Source: WHSW01 sp963821345
GTDB taxonomy: Bacteria > Actinomycetota > Thermoleophilia > Solirubrobacterales > 70-9
Direction of reading: 5' to 3'
Assembly: GCA_963821345.1 (NCBI GenBank)
Contig: CAWGDM010000002.1
Coordinates: 1-64,000, forward strand
DNA: 64,000 nucleotides
Within the stretch, counting starts at the first letter, position 1, and each line of letters opens with the position of its first letter. The translations under genes were made by a program, and so were the position numbers. Below, piece after piece: positions 13,951-22,071 of the stretch. The notes under the pieces are model-generated. The model saw only the letters and a list, made by a program, of their open reading frames with translations. It did no database searches and was not told the origin of the DNA.

Positions 13951-14469
13951 CTAATCCGAGGCGTGTGACAGGCCGCCTGAGCCAGGCGGACCCGAGAGAG
14001 CGCGAACCTCCTTGGTCAGCGTCAGGATCTGCCTGGAGAGGTCGAGCAGCTCGACGTTCTGCGCGTCCTCCTCCTTAACCGTCTTCCATTGCTGATCGGC
14101 GATCACCTGGCGTCTGGCATCTGCGCGGTTTTGAGAGATCATCACGAAGGTCGAAAGGAAGATCGCCTCCAGCGAGACGATCATCGTCAAGAGGCCGTAG
14201 GGATAGTCCTCGGCGCCGAAGCCGATCCAGCAGGCGAACCAGAGGATGTGGATGTAGACGAAGAGCATCGATCCGGCAAAGGCGGTGATCTTGTCTGCGA
14301 CCCGGTTCTGCCCTGCTTCGGCGCGCTGCTGTTCGCGCTTCAGCAGAGCCGGATTGATCGGGGGCTCGAGCTTGGGGACGGGTACGAGGAAGCGGTGCAC
14401 CCGCCTGCTCAGTTTCTTGCCGTTTTGGCCTCGAGCGGCAGCTGCGTGTCCTCGTGGATCTGTTGGCAT
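13951..14469 (-). CDS. DUF1003 family membrane protein
   Basis: A 172-aa protein. A basic N-terminus leads to QNRVADKITAFAGSMLFVYI, the first of two membrane helices, then HILWFACWIGFGAEDYPYGL and a second helix LLTMIVSLEAIFLSTFVMIS, followed by QNRADARRQVIADQQWKTVK and a coiled cytoplasmic tail. This order (TAFAGS... IHxxWF... SLEAIFLSTFVLIS QNR) is diagnostic for DUF1003, inner-membrane proteins of unknown function often found near metal or stress genes. Length is normal. Monocistronic. Confidence 0.9.
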   Translation of the reverse strand: MPTDPRGHAAAARGQNGKKLSRRVHRFLVPVPKLEPPINPALLKREQQRAEAGQNRVADKITAFAGSMLFVYIHILWFACWIGFGAEDYPYGLLTMIVSLEAIFLSTFVMISQNRADARRQVIADQQWKTVKEEDAQNVELLDLSRQILTLTKEVRALSGPPGSGGLSHASD

Positions 14470-14658
14470 CGGGACTCCTTCTACGGTGGGGTTACGAGCC
14501 TATTCCCAAGCCTTACTGGGCCAGCGAAGGAACATCGCCGAGGACGAGGAGCAGAGCATTCCGGTACTGATCAGGCGCATCGACGACACGGACGGCGACC
14601 GCGCTCGGGGCCTAGCGGGTGATCACCGACACTTCACCGGCATCGGTGCGGCTGAGAC

Positions 14659-15342
14659 TCAGGCCGCGGAAGCGGCCTTCTCAATCAGGTCGGCCACGGC
14701 GGCCGGCTGCGATACGTAGATCGAATGGCTGCCCTTCGCCTCGACGACGGTCGAGCCTGCCCGCGCGGACATCTGCTCCTGGGCCGGCGGCGGGATCATC
14801 CGGTCCTCGCTCGCGATCAGGTACCAACTCGGCTTGGTCTTCCACGCCGGCTCGCTGATCGTGCCGCTGAGGGCGTCGACGCCCCAGGGGACCTGCGAGT
14901 CGGCCATGAACGCTGCCAGGTCGGCACTCACGTCGGCGGCGAACGACGCGGGGAACTTCTCGCGATCCAGGTACAGAAAGCCATCCTGCGGCGGCAGAAT
15001 CGGCGGCACGGGCGCGCCCGGCGGCGGGTCGGCAATCAGCGTGTTCACCGACTCGCCCGCGTCCGGCGCGAAGGCCGCGATGTAGACGAGGGCCGCGACG
15101 TTGGGGTTGTTACCGGCCTCGGTGATCACCGCGCCTCCATAGGAGTGGCCGACGAGGATGACCGGCTCGCTCTGGGCGTCGATCACGCGCCTGGTGGCCT
15201 CCACGTCGCCCTCGAGCGACAACGTCGGGTTCTGGACGATGCTGACCGTGTATCCGTCCTTGCTCAGGATGTTGTAGACGCCCTGCCAGCCGGAGCCGTC
15301 CACGAACCCGCCGTGAACCAGAACGACGTTCTTGGATGCCAT
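14659..15342 (-). CDS. Alpha/beta hydrolase
   Basis: A 227-aa cytoplasmic alpha/beta hydrolase. It starts ASKNVVLVHGGFVDGSGWQG with the HGG oxyanion region, has the nucleophile elbow GHSYGG (Ser about residue 67), and a likely catalytic histidine in EAKGSHSIYVSQ near the end. The acid is probably in LIASEDRMIPP. Close relatives are annotated as esterases, haloperoxidase-like or hydroxynitrile-lyase-like enzymes; substrate unknown. The ATG is followed upstream by AAAGGGGGTTTCTC on the minus strand, a plausible ribosome site. Next to small membrane genes of the same strand but 40 bases or more apart. Confidence 0.88.
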   Translation of the reverse strand: MASKNVVLVHGGFVDGSGWQGVYNILSKDGYTVSIVQNPTLSLEGDVEATRRVIDAQSEPVILVGHSYGGAVITEAGNNPNVAALVYIAAFAPDAGESVNTLIADPPPGAPVPPILPPQDGFLYLDREKFPASFAADVSADLAAFMADSQVPWGVDALSGTISEPAWKTKPSWYLIASEDRMIPPPAQEQMSARAGSTVVEAKGSHSIYVSQPAAVADLIEKAASAA

Positions 15343-15383
15343 GAGAAACCCCCTTTAGGGTGGTGAAACGGGCGCGGTCCATC

Positions 15384-15737
15384 CTATGCCTCCGCGCTTC
15401 GCGACGACTCCTCTACGGGCTCAACCACCAGCATCAGATCCTCGACGGCGCTGACCCGAACGGCCTCGCCAACGTCTGCCCCCGCCTCGCACCTCGCCTC
15501 CCAGAGCTCGCCATGCACCCGCACCTGGCCACTGGGCCGACATCGCACCACGACCTCTGCGGTCTTGCCGACCATCGCCTCGGGGCCGGTCTTTGGCCGC
15601 CACCGCCGCGCCAGCCGGCGGCCCCAGACGACCTCGCCGACCTCGGCGATCGCGCCGCAGAGCACAACCACCAGGTTCCAGGGCCAGGGCACGAATAGGG
15701 AGAAGACGATCGCGAGGAACAGAACCACGCGATCCAT
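15384..15737 (-). CDS. NfeD-like membrane protein
   Basis: A 117-aa protein with an N-terminal membrane segment (LFLAIVFSLFVPWPWNLVVV) and a C-terminal OB-fold of the NfeD type: GPEAMVGKTAEVVVRCRPSG, then VHGELWEARCEAGADVGEAV and VEDLMLVVEPVEE. NfeD proteins partner with stomatin-like membrane proteins or ClpP-class proteases, but none is present here. A shorter homologue lies at 25841-26143 in this window. It is placed between the hydrolase and a GAP-family transporter-like gene, all on the minus strand. Confidence 0.8.
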   Translation of the reverse strand: MDRVVLFLAIVFSLFVPWPWNLVVVLCGAIAEVGEVVWGRRLARRWRPKTGPEAMVGKTAEVVVRCRPSGQVRVHGELWEARCEAGADVGEAVRVSAVEDLMLVVEPVEESSRSAEA

Positions 15738-15815
15738 CCTCCCACGCCCGACACCGCTCTTGGCGCGGCTTCAATTGGCTGCGGGAGCCGGGTAGGGGCG
15801 GCGTCGCCCGTCCCG

Positions 15816-16439
15816 CTAACCGCCGAGGACGATAAAGATGAAGAACACCAGCACAATCTCGCTGACGATCCACGAGTTCGTGTCCATCCAGTCGCGGATC
15901 TTCGGCAAAACCGTCTCGGCGCGTTGGCCGAGCACCAGGACCATCAGGGCGGGCAGGCCGAGCAGCAAAAGGGTTAGGAGGACGAACGGAAGGGCGTGCC
16001 ACCAGGGATCGCCGTGATTGGCGAGGTGGGTGCCGATGACGATCGAGCAGATCAGGTCGCTGGGAAAGAAGCCCAGCAGGAGAAAGCCCAGCGTGAAGCC
16101 AAATTTGGGAGTCGCCGTCTCCAGCTTGCCCATCCACTTTGGAGGCTCCGACCGCTTTCTGTTCAGGAACACGTGGACGATCAGGAAGACGAGCAGGCCG
16201 ACGATCACATAGTCGAGCGTGTCCGACTTCGAGTCGCCGCCGTCGCTGCCGCCGCTCGTGATTGCCTTGCCGACGAGGTAGGCGGCCGTGACGACGACGA
16301 GCAGCGAGACGGCAGCGCCGCAGACGTACGCGGCCGAGACTGATTTCCACTTCTCGCTGGTCGCGAAGAAGAACGCGCTGATGATCTGCGGGCCGGCGAT
16401 CATCACTACGGCCAGCGGCAGAGTCGCGGCTACGGTCAC
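15816..16439 (-). CDS. GAP family (SAP-like) membrane protein
   Basis: A 207-aa polytopic protein with about six membrane helices: TLPLAVVMIAGPQIISAFFF, SLLVVVTAAYLVGKA, YVIVGLLVFLIVHVFL, GFTLGFLLLGFFPSDLICSI, LPFVLLTLLLLGLPALMVLV and the final IVSEIVLVFFIFIVLGG. The FFPSDL motif and layout fit the GAP family, known in mycobacteria for Sap, which helps move sulfolipid or glycopeptidolipid across the membrane. The substrate here cannot be told. A distant relative lies at 20498-21178. Confidence 0.8.
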   Translation of the reverse strand: MTVAATLPLAVVMIAGPQIISAFFFATSEKWKSVSAAYVCGAAVSLLVVVTAAYLVGKAITSGGSDGGDSKSDTLDYVIVGLLVFLIVHVFLNRKRSEPPKWMGKLETATPKFGFTLGFLLLGFFPSDLICSIVIGTHLANHGDPWWHALPFVLLTLLLLGLPALMVLVLGQRAETVLPKIRDWMDTNSWIVSEIVLVFFIFIVLGG

Positions 16440-16513
16440 GGGGCCAGCCTATCCGTCCTGACGAGCCCGCCCGACACGAAAGTTCTGCTCCATGCAAATT
16501 GGCAGTGGCCCGA

Positions 16514-16624
16514 TTACTGGCCCGGTCGCCGCCGACACGCCACACCCATGTGAGTCTCACGACCCTGCAAGGGCCCGCAGAGCTTGTACACCCGGCACAG
16601 GACCTCCACGTTCTCCTGCGACAT
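16514..16624 (-). pseudogene. Solo 5' end of a SnoaL gene
   Basis: Directly after the gene at 16628, with the standard GCG spacer, a new ATG begins MSQENVEVLCRVYKLCGPLQ, then loses all similarity and stops after 36 codons. Only the first seven to nine codons match the family. It marks a fourth cassette of this operon whose body and tail have been deleted or replaced. A short peptide may still be made. Confidence 0.6.
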
Positions 16625-16627
16625 CGC

Positions 16628-17023
16628 CTACTCGTCAAGCCCGGCTGCTTCGAGGGCTTCGTCGGGGTCCATGAACAGGGTCATGGCGATGATCTCGCCA
16701 TCCCGCAGGTCGTAAAGCGTCACGTAGTCGGCAACGACCTCGACGCCGCTCCCCTTTCCGCGACCCCGCTGTGTCGCAAACACCAGCACCTGATCACCGA
16801 GATCGCGTATCTCGTGGACCTCCTCGCTCCATTCCGTCCAAGCTGCGAGCCAGTCCCCGATCATCCTGCTCACCCCGCTGCGTCCGTGCACGACTTCGCC
16901 GCCCGGACGCCGGGTGGCGTCGAGAATCACTGCGGTCGAGAAGCTCGCAAGCGCCTCCTCCGTGTTTCCCGTGTGAAACGAGGCGAGCATCCGTTCAATG
17001 ACCTCCACGTTGTCCTGCGACAT
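16628..17023 (-). CDS. SnoaL/NTF2-like protein, third cassette of an operon
   Basis: A 131-aa SnoaL-like protein starting MSQDNVEVIERMLASFHTGN and ending EALEAAGLDE. The centre reads VILDATRRPGGEVVHGRSGV, ISRMIGDWLAAWTEWSEEV and GRGKGSGVEVVADYVTLYDL. It is last of three intact cassettes (17429, 17027, 16628), each separated by GCG. The last codons GACGAGTAG give a weaker ribosome site for the fourth, truncated cassette. As with its relatives, ligand and role are unknown. Confidence 0.85.
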   Translation of the reverse strand: MSQDNVEVIERMLASFHTGNTEEALASFSTAVILDATRRPGGEVVHGRSGVSRMIGDWLAAWTEWSEEVHEIRDLGDQVLVFATQRGRGKGSGVEVVADYVTLYDLRDGEIIAMTLFMDPDEALEAAGLDE

Positions 17024-17026
17024 CGC

Positions 17027-17425
17027 CTACTCCGCCAGTCCGGCGGCGTCGAGGGCTTCCTCACGCCTCGCAAACGCCTGCCCGCGGATGCAGCGACCAT
17101 CGCGGAAGGTCCAAAGGTGTGCGATCTCGGCCACCACCTCAGCGCCGCTACCGCGAGGCCTGACCCTGATCCTCACGAACGCGAGTACCTGATCTCCATC
17201 GGAAATGAACCGTTCGGGCTCGATCGTTCTCCCCTCGAACGGAGCGGCCTGGTCCTCGAAGAAGCGCTGGACCGCCGCCCTGCCCCTGTAGATGCCGGCG
17301 TTCGGAACCCTGGGATCGGTCTCCCACTCGAACTCCGGCGCAGCACTGGAAAACGCCAGATCCCAGTCCCCACGATTCCCCGCTGCGTAAGACTCGCGAA
17401 CGGCTTCGACGTTCTCCTGCGACAT
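17027..17425 (-). CDS. SnoaL/NTF2-like protein, second cassette of an operon
   Basis: A 132-aa SnoaL-like protein. It starts MSQENVEAVRESYAAGNRGD, has FEWETDPRVPNAGIYRGRAA, QRFFEDQAAPFEGRTIEPE and the strand pair FVRIRVRPRGSGAEVVAEIA, and ends EEALDAAGLAE. Both borders carry the GCG spacer. The order and number of secondary elements match the NTF2 fold. Middle-operon position means its expression should follow the first cassette. Confidence 0.86.
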   Translation of the reverse strand: MSQENVEAVRESYAAGNRGDWDLAFSSAAPEFEWETDPRVPNAGIYRGRAAVQRFFEDQAAPFEGRTIEPERFISDGDQVLAFVRIRVRPRGSGAEVVAEIAHLWTFRDGRCIRGQAFARREEALDAAGLAE

Positions 17426-17428
17426 CGC

Positions 17429-17836
17429 CTACTCCGACAGCCCGGCGGCTTCGAGGGCTCCCTGGAATTCGGGGCCAGCGCCGAGCATTTCGAGCCGGAT
17501 GACTTTCCCATCGCGGAATCTCCACGACTGCAGGATGGGGTTGTCGATGCGCCCATCACTTCCAGGCATCGACCGAGAAACACACCCCACGCTGATGACC
17601 TCGTCGCCACGATCGTGAACGCGATCGATCTCCCAAAGGGCATCGGGCAGGCTGTCCCACTGGGTTCTAGCGACGGCGACGATTTCGTCGTGCCCTCGCC
17701 GGGTACCGGGTTCAACCGCTGTGGGGGCATTGACGTACTCGGCCTCAGTATCAACCACGGCGAGTATCGCTTCGATGTCCTGGCGGTTCCAAGCATCGAT
17801 CAGGCGATGCACGATCTCGACGTTCTCCTGCGACAT
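17429..17836 (-). CDS. SnoaL/NTF2-like protein, first cassette of an operon
   Basis: A 135-aa SnoaL-like protein whose ATG is at 17834-17836. The frame runs 46 codons farther upstream, but those bases are the promoter-like element seen at four other loci, so they are left out. It reads MSQENVEIVHRLIDAWNRQD, AEYVNAPTAVEPGTRRGHDE and ends FQGALEAAGLSE. The EPGTRRGHDEIV segment is similar to EPGVRRGPIEVV of the gene at 19511, which makes those two the closest pair in the window. Confidence 0.86.
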   Translation of the reverse strand: MSQENVEIVHRLIDAWNRQDIEAILAVVDTEAEYVNAPTAVEPGTRRGHDEIVAVARTQWDSLPDALWEIDRVHDRGDEVISVGCVSRSMPGSDGRIDNPILQSWRFRDGKVIRLEMLGAGPEFQGALEAAGLSE

Positions 17837-17888
17837 CGCCCCGCAGTATCTCGCGGCACCGGGGGAAGGTCGCTTTCGCGGTTCCCCG
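17837..17888 (-). promoter_or_regulatory. Conserved upstream element of a SnoaL operon (GATACT type)
   Basis: On the minus strand GGGGAACCGCGAAAGCGACC, then TTCCCCCGGTGCCGCGAGAT and ACTGCGGGGCG precede the ATG. GATACT (17845-17850) ends eight bases before the start. Similarity with the elements at 1089 and 23822 extends about 50 bases, to GGGAACGGTG and GGAAACGGTG. Confidence 0.5.
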
Positions 17889-17997
17889 GAGCCAAAAGAG
17901 CGCCGAGTAGCTCGGCGGGAGGAAAACGGCGCTATCTCAATTCCCTGAAGTATCGCGTGGCATTGAAGCGCCACTTTTGCGAGATGATGGAGATGCG

Positions 17998-18402
17998 ATG
18001 TCGCAGGCGAACGTCGAGATCGTCCGAGCGCAGTACGACTCGTTCAGTCGGCTCGCCGAGAGGGACGAGGTCCACTCCCACGTCCTGGGCTATTTCGACC
18101 CGAATTGCGAGTATCGGCCGGTTGAGGAGATCGACGCGATTCGCGGCCACCAGGCGCTGATCGAGTGGACCGAACGCTGGCTCGAGCCCTGGAGCAGCTT
18201 TCGCGCCGAGGTCGAGGAGCTCATCGACGGTGGCGAGCTCGTCGTCGCTCAGGTCAGCACCAGCGGTCGTGGTCGCACGAGCGGCGTCGAGATACGCCAG
18301 CGGTTCTTTCACGTCTTGGAGCTGCGCGACGGCAGGATCGTTCGAGAGCGCGAGTACCTGGACCGGGACTCGGCCCTCGAAGCCGCCGGGCTCTCGGATT
18401 AG
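17998..18402 (+). CDS. SnoaL/NTF2-like protein, divergent from an operon
   Basis: A 134-aa SnoaL-like protein, start ATG 17998 (MSQANVEIVRAQYDSFSRLA), divergently placed from the operon at 17429-17836. It has YFDPNCEYRPVEEIDAIRGH, ALIEWTERWLEPWSSFRAEV and GRGRTSGVEIRQRFFHVLEL, and ends ALEAAGLSD. The upstream bases GCGAGATGATGGAGATGCG look like a mutated version of the GATACT element. The 160 bases between the two starts may hold both promoters. Confidence 0.85.
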   Translation: MSQANVEIVRAQYDSFSRLAERDEVHSHVLGYFDPNCEYRPVEEIDAIRGHQALIEWTERWLEPWSSFRAEVEELIDGGELVVAQVSTSGRGRTSGVEIRQRFFHVLELRDGRIVREREYLDRDSALEAAGLSD

Positions 18403-18446
18403 GAAGTTTGATCGCGGCTCTGGGCGCCTAGGGTTGGCGGGAAGAC

Positions 18447-18872
18447 ATGCCGGCACGAAAGATCCAGCACGTGGACTTGGCGGTAGCCAGCGTCGAGCGA
18501 TCGCTGGGCTTCTACAGGATGCTGCTCGAGCCTCTCGGTCTTACCGAGTACGATCGCGCGCCGACGTACCGCGGCACCGAGGAGGTGATCTACCTGCGGT
18601 TCGGCCGTTCGTTCCTCGGTCTGCGGCCCGCGGACGGCGGCAGCTACCGGCACTACGATGTGGGCCTCGAGCACCTGGCCTTCCAGGTCGACACCCGCGA
18701 GGAGGTCGACGATGCCCACGAAAGGTGCGTTTCCGCCGGGGCGACCATCGAGTCGCCCCCCGAGGAGCACTACGCGGACAGCGACGAGGAGGATTACTAC
18801 GCGTTCTTCGTCTTCGACCCGGACGGGATCCGGGTCGAGGTGGTCTGCGACCGAATGGACATGGACGACTGA
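18447..18872 (+). CDS. VOC family (glyoxalase/bleomycin-resistance fold) protein
   Basis: A 141-aa protein with one vicinal-oxygen-chelate domain made of two beta-alpha-beta-beta-beta halves. It starts PARKIQHVDLAVASVERSLG, with a likely metal histidine in QHVDLAV, then LEHLAFQVDTREEVDDAHER, a second metal histidine in GLEHLAF, and ends FFVFDPDGIRVEVVCDRMD with the metal glutamate in VEVVC. Such proteins are lyases, dioxygenases or binding proteins; the substrate is unknown. It begins 44 bases after the SnoaL stop and may be in the same transcript. Confidence 0.88.
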   Translation: MPARKIQHVDLAVASVERSLGFYRMLLEPLGLTEYDRAPTYRGTEEVIYLRFGRSFLGLRPADGGSYRHYDVGLEHLAFQVDTREEVDDAHERCVSAGATIESPPEEHYADSDEEDYYAFFVFDPDGIRVEVVCDRMDMDD

Positions 18873-18914
18873 CGCTCGCCGGAGGGGCGTCGCGTCAGGC
18901 GCTCGACGCTGCTC

Positions 18915-19268
18915 TCAGCCTGTGCTGGTCGCCGATCGCGTGGAAGCGGACACGCGCCTGCGGGGGTGGATCCCCAGGCCGGCGAGCGCGGTGATCGCAA
19001 GCACGGCGCCGGCGCCGATCGCCGCATCGCCCAAGTCGCCCGTGCTCGAGCTGCGCGCGGGCGTGGTCGTGGGACCCGTCGAGATGCTGCTCCGCTCTTG
19101 GGACCGATGAGCGAAGACGGCGCCAGCCGCGGGACCTGCCGGTTGAGCGATCGCAGTCGGCACCACCAGTGCCATCGTTGTCAGACCGGCCGCCAGCCCC
19201 ATCGCCAGTCGCTGGCGATTGGAGGGCCGCGACGACTCGTTCTTCGTGTTGCTCGATAGATCCGTCAT
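18915..19268 (-). CDS. Small exported or membrane-anchored protein
   Basis: A 117-aa protein from ATG 19266-19268, preceded by GAGGAAAGTGAGCTGAAG. After a polar N-terminus (TDLSSNTKNESSRPSNRQRL) a hydrophobic helix AMGLAAGLTTMALVVPTAIA leads to a low-complexity Ser/Thr/Pro region, a second helix IGAGAVLAITALAGLGI and the basic tail HPRRRVSAS. This is the layout of a sorting-type or two-helix wall protein, though no LPXTG-like site is seen. The open frame farther upstream is not supported. Function unknown. Confidence 0.55.
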   Translation of the reverse strand: MTDLSSNTKNESSRPSNRQRLAMGLAAGLTTMALVVPTAIAQPAGPAAGAVFAHRSQERSSISTGPTTTPARSSSTGDLGDAAIGAGAVLAITALAGLGIHPRRRVSASTRSATSTG

Positions 19269-19510
19269 CTTCAGCTCACTTTCCTCGCGGACGATGCTCC
19301 CCCGCCGCTCGTCTCTCGTGAACGCCTTTCCTGCATCGCCAATACCTTCGTGGTCAGTGGCTCCCGCGTTTGTGCGTCTCCGCACATTGCGCCGCCGAGC
19401 GTGCGGAGTCGCACGGTTGCCGGTCGCAGTCAGCCGTGGCCTGCTCGCGAGGTACACCGCTTTTGGACGAGCAGCGTTACCTGCTCGGCTGCCGCTCCGC
19501 TACTTCTGCG

Positions 19511-19909
19511 CTACTCCTCCAGCTCGGCGGCTTCGAGGGCCTTGGCGAGGTCCTGGCTCCACTCGAACCGGGCGATTCTGCCGTTCCGGAAGCTCCAACT
19601 GTGAGCCTCATCCTGCACAAGCTCCGTTTCGCTTCGGGTGCGTGTGTGCCAAGTGACGGCGGCGACCACGACCTCCCCACGATCGAACAGCTCGTGGAGT
19701 TCATGGCGGGACTCTTCCCAAACCTCACCGAAAGCGCGCATCGCTTGTACTACCTCGATGGGGCCCCGGCGAACCCCCGGTTCGACTGCCTGTGGGGGAT
19801 TGACGTATTCGATGTCCGGGGTGGCGAGTTCGAGGAGCCATTCAGGATCGCGATCCATCAGCCCCTCGTCGTAGATGCGACGCACGATCTCCACGTTCTC
19901 TTGGGACAC
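19511..19909 (-). CDS. SnoaL/NTF2-like protein (GTG start)
   Basis: A 132-aa SnoaL-like protein beginning GTG (SQENVEIVRRIYDEGLMDRD). It contains DIEYVNPPQAVEPGVRRGPI, EVVQAMRAFGEVWEESRHEL, the strand pair TRSETELVQDEAHSWSFRNG and the tail KALEAAELEE, a divergent version of EAAGLSE. No GATACT element is visible upstream; instead a GC-rich run precedes the start. Single gene, 27 bases downstream of the UspA gene at 19940 on the same strand, so it may be read with it. Confidence 0.85.
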   Translation of the reverse strand: MSQENVEIVRRIYDEGLMDRDPEWLLELATPDIEYVNPPQAVEPGVRRGPIEVVQAMRAFGEVWEESRHELHELFDRGEVVVAAVTWHTRTRSETELVQDEAHSWSFRNGRIARFEWSQDLAKALEAAELEE

Positions 19910-19939
19910 CGCCGCCGCCTGCCCCGTTCGCGCGCTACC

Positions 19940-20359
19940 TCACGTCGTCTTGACGACGAGCACCGAGCAGTCGGCCTTGTGCGTGACGTTGTTCGGCACG
20001 CTGCCGAGTACCCGACGCTGCATCCCCTTGTTGCCGATCACCAGCAGGTCGGCACCACAGTCGGCGGCGAGTCGCACCAAGACCGCGGACGGCTCGCCCT
20101 CGCCGATCCGCGCCTCGCACTCGATTCCGGCCGCGCGTAGATCGGCCTCGGTCCGCTCGAGCATCGACCTCACTCGAGCCGACGGGTTCGACGCCCACTG
20201 AAGCTCGATGTCGTCCCCGGCGGGCCCGGCGTCGCCATCCTCGAACGCGCTCAGAAGCACCAGCCTGGCGTCGAAGCGCCGCGCGATCTCGGCCGCCTCC
20301 TTGACCGCCTCGTCCGCCGTCGTCGACCCGTCTGTCCCAACCGCCACTGTGGAGATCAT
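19940..20359 (-). CDS. Universal stress protein, single UspA domain
   Basis: A 139-aa UspA protein from the ATG of MISTVAVGTDGSTTADEAV; the 20 codons upstream are not conserved. It has the Walker-like nucleotide motif GNKGMQRRVLGSVPNNVTHK, the G-2X-G-9X-G-S/N pattern of ATP-binding Usp proteins, and ends ADCSVLVVKTT. ATP-binding Usps accumulate under starvation, hypoxia or oxidative stress. It differs from the three double-domain Usps at 33-47 kb, being half their size. The SnoaL gene at 19511 lies just downstream. Confidence 0.9.
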   Translation of the reverse strand: MISTVAVGTDGSTTADEAVKEAAEIARRFDARLVLLSAFEDGDAGPAGDDIELQWASNPSARVRSMLERTEADLRAAGIECEARIGEGEPSAVLVRLAADCGADLLVIGNKGMQRRVLGSVPNNVTHKADCSVLVVKTT

Positions 20360-20497
20360 CGAGCCCACCCTATCCCGTAGGCGGTGGCCAGAGCAAGCCG
20401 CCACACCTCGGCTGATCAATTGGTGAGGGTCCGCGCCTGCCCGGTTGCCGGCGCAAGCGGGCCGCTGACGGGCTGATCTACCCGCGCGGCGTCGGGG

Positions 20498-21178
20498 TCA
20501 TGAGTGCGCAATGCCGCGAGCGATCAGAAACGCCCCGAGGACAGCGCAGACGACGATCGCGATCCGGCGGCTGTGGGCCGAGACCCAGTCGTCCGCACGG
20601 GCGACGAGCGCGAGGGTTCGCTCGGGCGCGAGGATCAAGCCGACCCAGGGGATTTCCACGAGCATGAACATGATCAGGTTGAAGACCAGGATCTGGAGGA
20701 TGTCGACGCCGGTCGAATGGTGTCCGGCGGCGATGTCCTTGAGCGCGACGAGATAGGACGCCCCGGGCACATTGATCGCCAGGCCCGCGGCGAAAACGAT
20801 CGGTACCGACCCGCCGGCGAGGATCCGCTGGGTCCAGGGCTCACGCCCCTCGCCATCATCCTCCGGCGGGCGGCCCGACCTTCGACGATCTCGCCAGCGC
20901 TGGTCGGCGCGCGTCGCCAGCGCTACGGCGAGCAGCAACACGAGTCCGCCGATCGCGAGGTCGACCCCCCAGCTCAACCCCGCGCGGCTCGTCTCCACGG
21001 TCCCGGAGGCCTTCAGCGCGGCGACGATCGCGAGCCCCAGTCCGAGGCTGATCGTGAGACCGCCCGCCAGATAGGCGGTCAGCAGCGGCAGCCGGCGCGG
21101 CTGTGAGAGCAGAATCGCGACGGCCGCGATGATCGTCGGATAAAGCGCCGCCGAGAGGGCCAACAGGACCAGCTGCAC
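20498..21178 (-). CDS. GAP family (SAP-like) membrane protein
   Basis: A 226-aa membrane protein with about six helices: LVLLALSAALYPTIIAAVAI, LLTAYLAGGLTISLGLGLAI, DLAIGGLVLLLAVALAT, VPIVFAAGLAINVPGASYLV, ILVFNLIMFMLVEIPWVGLI and ICVVAVLGAFLIARGI-like at the end. A polar loop of about 35 residues (RWRDRRRSGRPPEDDGEGRE) separates helices three and four. This architecture is that of the GAP family, linked in mycobacteria to lipid export. Substrate unknown. Single gene. Confidence 0.75.
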   Translation of the reverse strand: MQLVLLALSAALYPTIIAAVAILLSQPRRLPLLTAYLAGGLTISLGLGLAIVAALKASGTVETSRAGLSWGVDLAIGGLVLLLAVALATRADQRWRDRRRSGRPPEDDGEGREPWTQRILAGGSVPIVFAAGLAINVPGASYLVALKDIAAGHHSTGVDILQILVFNLIMFMLVEIPWVGLILAPERTLALVARADDWVSAHSRRIAIVVCAVLGAFLIARGIAHS

Positions 21179-21414
21179 GGGGCGGAAACCTATCGCCCTG
21201 CCTCGGCACAGTGACGATCAACCTCGGCGCGCCGGAGCGCAAGCAACAAATCTGCCTCGCATTTTCACTCACCCCGCTTCCGCCGTGTGGCCGAATCCCT
21301 TCGCCGCAAATTGGGGCTTGTTAGAGTCTGAAGGCGCACGGCTGACGCTCGGCCTCGGGCGGTCAGACATCGTCGGTTCTGAGAGATCGGCCGGCGAGAC
21401 GACAAGGGGCAGAC

Positions 21415-22071
21415 TTGATTCGATCGCGTCCGGCGCCGGCCGGCTACATCTCGGATTCCGAGTTACTCCGGCGCGCCTATGCATTGGCCGAGCAGGCTCA
21501 TGGCGATCAGCGCCGCGCGACGGACCAAGGTCGCTTCATCGACCATGTGATCGAGGTCGGTGACCTGCTCCATGCCGCCGGCTTCGACGAGCGCCTGGTC
21601 GCGGCCGGCCTGTTGCATGACGCTGTCGAGCGCGGTCAATTGAGCGAGGCCGACCTGCGGACTGAGATCGACGCCGACATCTGCGCCCTGGTCATGGCTC
21701 TCACAGAAGACGCCACGATCGAGCCCTTCGACAGGCGCAAGGAAGCGCTCAGGGAACAGGTACGGCGGGGCGGAACTCGAGCGGTGACGATCTTCGCCGC
21801 CGACAAGCTCTCCGACATCCGCGGCTTGGCGAGGGGAGTGGTCGGATCTGAGGACTCGATCGAAGCCCGCATGGGGACTAGCGTCGAAGCGATGACGCGC
21901 CACTACGAAGACAGCGTCCGCACGATCGAGACGACGGACCCGGGTTGCCCGTTCATCCCTGAGCTTCGAGCGGAACTGGATGCGCTCGGGCGGGCAACAG
22001 AGCCCGCGGCGCCGCCCCGACGAAACGCCCGCGCACGGAAGCGCTCCGGGTGGTCGCCCGTTCCGGACTGA
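21415..22071 (+). CDS. HD-domain protein of the (p)ppGpp-hydrolase type
   Basis: A 218-aa protein starting TTG 21415 after AAGGGGCAGAC. ELLRRAYALAEQAHGDQRRA, FIDHVIEVGDLLHAAGF and AGLLHDAVERG reproduce the N-terminal hydrolase domain of RelA/SpoT and small MESH1 hydrolases, including the H...HD metal set (His44, His68, Asp69 approx.). A later metal/substrate helix is TIFAADKLSDIRGLARG. The synthetase domain is absent, and the tail is basic and disordered. It may hydrolyse (p)ppGpp or another nucleotide; the ED motif of the hydrolase is replaced by DAVERG here, so activity is uncertain. Confidence 0.75.
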   Translation: MIRSRPAPAGYISDSELLRRAYALAEQAHGDQRRATDQGRFIDHVIEVGDLLHAAGFDERLVAAGLLHDAVERGQLSEADLRTEIDADICALVMALTEDATIEPFDRRKEALREQVRRGGTRAVTIFAADKLSDIRGLARGVVGSEDSIEARMGTSVEAMTRHYEDSVRTIETTDPGCPFIPELRAELDALGRATEPAAPPRRNARARKRSGWSPVPD

